A stretch of 64,000 nucleotides of DNA. Origin: Typha latifolia (taxonomy: Eukaryota; Streptophyta; Magnoliopsida; Poales; Typhaceae). The notes beneath the pieces were generated by a model. That model did not search any database. It had not been told where the DNA came from and saw nothing but the letters and a program-made list of their open reading frames with translations. A program made the position numbers and the translations under genes. This document shows positions 59,775 to 64,000 of this stretch, in pieces; positions within the stretch are counted from its first letter, which is position 1, and every line of letters starts with the position of its first letter. Where the stretch lies: the NCBI GenBank assembly GCA_019914945.1, contig CM034100.1, forward strand, positions 14,457,096-14,521,095, written 5' to 3'.

Positions 59775-60714
59775 CTAATTTGGAATATCATCCAAAAAGA
59801 GAACTCCCATACGACTCACATGCTCATGAAACACTTTGGGTGGCAAACCCTTCGTGAGTGGGTCAGCTATCATAAAGTTTGTGCTGATATGCTCAATTGA
59901 CACCTGAAGACTCCGAACCCTTTCTTTCACAGCTAAGAACTTGATGTCAATGTGTTTAGATTTTGACGAGCTACGATTGTTCTTAAAATATAACTCTGCA
60001 GTTTTATTATCACAATTGATCCTCAATGGTTTCTCAATACCATCAACAATTTGCAGCCTAGTGATAAAATTTCATAGCTATATCCCATAGTTAGATGCTT
60101 CATAGCAAGCTATAAATTCTGCTTCCATGGTAGAAGTGGTTATAAGTGTTTGTTTGACACTTTTTCAAGAAATAGCTCCTCCTGCGCATAAAAACATAGC
60201 CTGAAGTAGATTTTCTGCTATCCAAGCACCCAGCAAAGTCAGAGTCCGAATAACCAACAACCTCCAAATGATCAGATCTCCTATATGTGAGCATAAAATC
60301 TTTCGTTCTTTGCAAATACCGCATAACCCGTTTTGCTGCTTTCCAGTGATCCGATTCAGGGTTACTCAGATATCTACCCAACATCCCTACTATGTACGCT
60401 ATATTCGGACGCGTACATACTTGAGCATACATGAGACTCCCTATAATAGAAGCGTAAGGGAATTTCTTCATTTCTTTTATCTCAAGTTCAATTTTAGGGC
60501 ACTGTTGTAAACTAAATTTATCACCATTTGCAACTGGTGTATCCCTAGGTGCACAGTTTTGCATGCCATACCTACTAATCACCTTTTGAATATAGGCATT
60601 TTGTGATAACCCAAGTATACATCTTGAACAATCACGCGACTGCCGAACGACTTTTCTCACAGAGTGATCCCGTGATCCAGGTCGTGAGAAGAAAATTTTG
60701 AAACATGAATTCAC
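59775..60714 (-). pseudogene. Remnant copia reverse transcriptase and RNase H coding region
   Basis: One frame (60714 to about 60190) carries CILGLSQNAYIQKVISRYGM, GSLMYAQVCTRPNIAY, HWKAAKRVMRYLQRTKDFM and GYSDSDFAGCLDSRKSTSGY, the end of copia RT and start of RNase H. A frameshift follows near 60190. A second frame (60026-59775) gives SKSKHIDIKFLAVKERV and IADPLTKGLPPKVFHEH, the C-terminus of the polyprotein. The region upstream of CILGLSQ runs almost directly into the leader, marking the deletion joint near 60640. Confidence 0.92.
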
Positions 60715-61011
60715 TAAATTGGATTGACGTGACCCTACTGAATGTGAATCCCGATTAAAAATTTAGTAAAGTATTCATTGAAACATGAAAAGATTTATAT
60801 AATCTTTTACCAATTGCATACAACCATATAAAACAAAAAATATCTCTATTCGATGAACAGATCCAATCAATTGCTTTAGTCTTCCAAAATTTAAAAAGAA
60901 ATATTCATTTTTATATATCCTGAATCATAAACCGTAATTTCCAAAATTTCAGAAGAAGAAAATGATGGCAATCTTAATTCTCAAAAATTATATCAAATAT
61001 AATTCAACACC

Positions 61012-61023
61012 GCTCTGATACCA
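61012..61023 (-). other. Primer-binding site of the copia element
   Basis: In element orientation TGGTATCAGAGC lies two bases after the 5' LTR. It is complementary to the 3' end of plant initiator tRNA-Met, the usual copia primer. Confidence 0.92.
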
Positions 61024-61025
61024 AT

Positions 61026-61471
61026 TGAAAGACTTTCAATAAATCTAATAAACATGATCAATTGAATCATGTAGATATAATTCTAGAGATATTCAAATAA
61101 TATAAAAACTAACCTGAATCGATAGACATTGCCATTGATACCAGAAGGAAGAAGGAAGACGAAGGAGATGGTGGAGAAATTCTAAGGGATGGGTTTTTCA
61201 CACATTTCAGTTTCACACGTAATGGGAATAGGAACTGAATCAATATTTTATTAAAACCTCCATCAGGGATCACAACCCAATAAGCTTTATCGTCACAAGC
61301 CCATTAATTGTGATATGGGCTTCTACACATTTAGAACCATATCAACTTAATTATATTTCTAAAGCCCAAAAATAAATTTAAACTTATAGATCACTTAAGT
61401 GGGCTTAACATTAATGGCAGACCCATATACATTTTATTAAACATATGAGCCCATTAATCAAATTATTAACA
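61026..61471 (-). repeat. 5' LTR of the copia element
   Basis: The upstream LTR in element orientation, the same length as its partner. It begins TGTTAATAATTTG at 61471 and ends TCTTTCA at 61026, next to the primer-binding site. Confidence 0.93.
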
Positions 61472-61476
61472 TCATC

Positions 61477-63660
61477 TTGAAGTGAGTTTTTTGGATCCTG
61501 AAGGGTACTAAGTGGCTGCAATTGTGTGAAACCTTTTATCAAATATTTAACATAAATTTTGTAGTCTAGCTTTCTTATTTCGTGCCTTTCCTGGTGTTAA
61601 TAATTTGGGACGAATCTATGGTAGCCACCAAGTACTTTTTCCTGCATTTTGATAAAATTCTTAGCCTTGTAAAAAAACCTTATCTTTCTTAGCACTACTT
61701 TAAATCCTGCTCTTTATGCAGCTTCTTTTGGTGTTCTTGTCAAATCCTACAGGTGTTATCTACTTTCATGCAGATACATGGCAACACCAGATGTCCACCT
61801 TAGTTGCTTGGAATGACCTCCCGGGATCCACTTGAAGCAGCACTCTTAAAACAAAAGCAAACTACTGCTATATGTTGTAAATAACTTTGTCAAGAAGGCA
61901 ACTACCATACTTGCACGTCATTATTATGGTAATTATAGCCAAGACAATAACACTTGTGAATAGCATTTTCACTTACAGCTACTGCACTATCCTCTGTCAA
62001 TGGAGCTCTTTGCTGCTTTAACAGCATGGGAAGGAGACAATTGCAGGTCAATAATTTTGGATTTCTTGCCAGATTGTGACATCTTGTCTTTATCCGTCTA
62101 TTTTGATGTGTCCAAACTCCAATGGAGCTGAGGCTTAGCTAAGAGAAGAGTAGGTGTGTTGATTCTTCTGCCACAATTTTGCTATGGGAAGAAACATAGA
62201 GGGAAGAAGCATTTGGAGATGCAAGAGTTCCTTAGGCATTAAGGCACAACCCTTGCAATAATGATCTGCACAACTGTTGGACCCACCCAGTGCACAGGCC
62301 TTCTCGTCGTCCTTGTAGTACTCCAGTCTGTCCTCCACGGCAAAACTCGCTCCTGCACTGTAAATTAACACCTCCCATCTCTGTAAAGTTTTGTTGGATT
62401 GTGTCCATTATTTAGTTTCTTGTTAATTTTTGTGGCCGTTGGGTTAAAGATGGAAGATAACTCTCTGTAGCTCCAGTATATGATTTGAGAGAGACAGATG
62501 GCTTGTCACCTTCTAGCTATCTTATCACTTTGTTATATGCAACCAGCCCGTCACTAGTTAAATTGGTAAAAGCTTTGGAAGTTTTCTTGCGGTAAATATA
62601 GTTCGGATTTCTTTTGGTTCTATCTTATGATGTGATAGTGACAGATTTCTTTTGGTTCGACAAAAAATAGTTGGGACGAGGGATATCGAACTAGATCTCT
62701 GATCTCACGGTTGCTATTATCTCATCATACCCGATGGACTAATTTTGTTTCACGTAGTTGCAAGTATCTGATGAATGCTCTATTTGACCTATGCCTACAT
62801 TCTTTCTTTGCAGTTTTAGTCCAATCGTAGCACTGTCTTCCTCTCGTAGGCACAAGATGATAAGCTTCCAGTATCCTGTTGCTTTGCGAAGTAAGTTTCA
62901 CAACCCTCTTCGTTCCAACTTTCCGTTTAATATTTTCGTTCAACTTTATAGCTGTTAACTAAGGCAAGGCCCCTTCAGTTCTGTGCATAAGAGGAAATTG
63001 GTGATAGAACTTACTAAGGTCCTTTCGTCAGTATGGATTAGATGTTATCACGAAACCATTTGTCTGAGAAGTTAGGATAAGAGGTATAATTATAAAGTTT
63101 ACTTACAGAACACAGAAGACAAACGTATAGCTCCTTCAACCTATTATATATATATATAGTATTGGACGGGCACTAAATCCAACTTATTATGTGCCAATTA
63201 ATAGCGATTAAAGCTTTGATGCAAAATTTAAGATTCCTCAACCTACCAAACACTCCCATTTCCATCCCCATAAAAAGTCTCCTTTTCTTCCTATCAACGT
63301 ATGATTTCATCACTTGCTATTTCCCTTACAACACATCATTCCATTTCCACAAAGTGAGAGCAAAGCATGACTCACGCCCTCTTCATCCCCTCCCATTTCC
63401 AGAGCCCGAAAAAGAGCCCACCAAGACAATCACAATCACAATCATCATCCAATATACGTTATCCATCTACACCAATCATAAAGCTCCAAGGCAAAGTTAA
63501 AAGGATATACAAAAAGAAGAAGAAGAATATTAGCCCACTAGCTCAATCCAACGATCCATAGAATATTAGGGACCACACTATTAACCTTTAACCAGGCACA
63601 TACGAAAACTTAGTCATGCATGATAACCACATAGCTGTTATGCAAACCCTAAACTTACAC
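61477..63660. other. Spacer between the copia element and the NHL gene
   Basis: AT-rich. A minus-strand open frame at 62135-62371 (78 codons, cysteine-containing) has no family I recognise. A plus-strand acceptor-like site near 61770 precedes a short open frame; no gene could be built. A short (TA)n lies at about 63147-63158. The end nearest 63660 should be the 3' UTR of the NHL gene. Confidence 0.45.
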
Positions 63661-64000
63661 TTACACAGTCGTGGAACACTCACTACCTTGCACTGAACTC
63701 AGTGGCCCGGCCACGCCTCCCGGCACGATCACCACTACGGCGATGCAGTTGACGTCGAACCGGTACTTGGAAGACACCCAAGTCCCAACCTTCCACCGGA
63801 GTTGCCCATCGAGCTTTAACGCAAGGATCAGCTTTCCGGCGACCTGATCACGGTTTACTTCGTATCCGAACGACGAGGAAACCGGCATGCCGGCCCCATA
63901 CAGGGAGGTCGACAAGAAGTTAGTGTCCTGGTGGCCCTGGTAGAATCCCGGAAGCTCGACGTCGACGGTGATCTGCTGACCCTTGTAGGCGGCGTAGGTG
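63661..64000 (-). CDS. NDR1/HIN1-like (LEA_2) protein, 3' end only
   Basis: The last 112 codons of a gene that continues beyond the right edge; the stop TAA is at 63661-63663. The frame reads TYAAYKGQQITVDVELPGFY, GHQDTNFLSTSLYG and LRWKVGTWVSSKYRFDVNC. This is the C-terminal LEA_2 beta-sandwich of NHL proteins, with the conserved K-V-G-T-W and V-N-C motifs. NHL proteins have an N-terminal cytosolic tail and one membrane segment, placing this domain outside the plasma membrane. Many respond to pathogens, senescence or stress. The tail after VNC is longer than usual (VPGGVAGPLSSVQGSECSTTV). The N-terminal half is not in the window. Confidence 0.9.
   Translation of the reverse strand, partial: TYAAYKGQQITVDVELPGFYQGHQDTNFLSTSLYGAGMPVSSSFGYEVNRDQVAGKLILALKLDGQLRWKVGTWVSSKYRFDVNCIAVVVIVPGGVAGPLSSVQGSECSTTV

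Larger units (their letters stand above)
58848..61471 (-). mobile_element. Ty1/copia LTR retrotransposon, internally deleted
   Basis: A 2,624-bp minus-strand element with two 446-bp LTRs, flanked by the exact 5-bp target duplication TCATC (58843-58847 and 61472-61476). The LTR ends are TG...CA; one terminal base is mutated in the left LTR. A primer-binding site and polypurine tract are in the right places. The interior keeps only the C-terminal part of reverse transcriptase and the RNase H domain. Gag, protease and integrase are gone, and frameshifts remain in what is left. By eye the LTRs differ at about 18 positions, nearly all transitions. The element cannot move by itself but could have been mobilised in trans before decay. 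Confidence 0.95.

Noticed and set aside
61770..61870. Plus-strand exon-like segment that might be the 3' end of the MINDY gene
   Set aside because: The readable text (RDPLEAALLKQKQ) does not match the MINDY C-terminus as I know it and lies beyond the copia element, so the link is unsupported.
62135..62371. 78-codon cysteine-containing minus-strand frame
   Set aside because: No signal peptide, no known cysteine pattern and no splice context; left unannotated as a gene.

Overview
The window is nuclear DNA from a flowering plant, most likely a non-grass monocot. It has intron-rich genes with GT-AG splicing, plastid transit peptides, AT-rich spacers, microsatellites, and plant hAT and Ty1/copia elements. 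The anthocyanidin synthase and NFD6-like proteins look monocot-like to me. This is a guess from memory of related proteins; the species cannot be fixed from the sequence alone.

Layout, left to right. Position 1-279 (-) is the 5' end of an FG-GAP repeat membrane protein gene. 1625-13005 (-) is a complete 11-exon SMP/C2 lipid-binding protein of the CLB1/SYT7 type. 14530-14842 holds a LINE RNase H relic, 16196-16267 (-) a tRNA-Gln(CUG), and 16532-18014 two related hAT-like elements, one inserted in the other. 18315-20038 (+) is a small three-exon NFD6-like gene. 24283-29765 (-) is a complete 10-exon PGRL1 gene. 31637-33045 (-) is a three-exon anthocyanidin synthase. 34420-42666 (-) is a complete 22-exon plastid phosphoglucomutase. 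44569-46547 (-) is a three-exon DUF4378/TRM-like gene. 46548-53834 is a long repeat-bearing spacer. 53835-56640 (+) is a decayed MINDY (DUF544) deubiquitinase gene. 58848-61471 (-) is an internally deleted Ty1/copia retrotransposon with both LTRs and its target duplication. 63661-64000 (-) is the 3' end of an NDR1/HIN1-like (LEA_2) gene.

Exons were assembled by hand from splice sites, reading phase and remembered family sequences. For every complete gene the exon lengths add up to an open frame. Functionally, PGRL1 (cyclic electron flow) and plastid PGM (starch synthesis) both act in the chloroplast, and anthocyanidin synthase makes flavonoid pigment. CLB1 acts at membrane contacts, and DUF4378/TRM-like proteins are linked to microtubules. 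Nothing suggests they form one pathway cluster; this looks like ordinary plant gene order.

I found no convincing new molecular system. The points most worth a second look are the MINDY pseudogene, the nested hAT pair with a perfect 8-bp target duplication and a G-box hairpin, the dated copia deletion derivative, the GA-centred fold-back element, and the GA/TA tract directly abutting the anthocyanidin synthase start codon.
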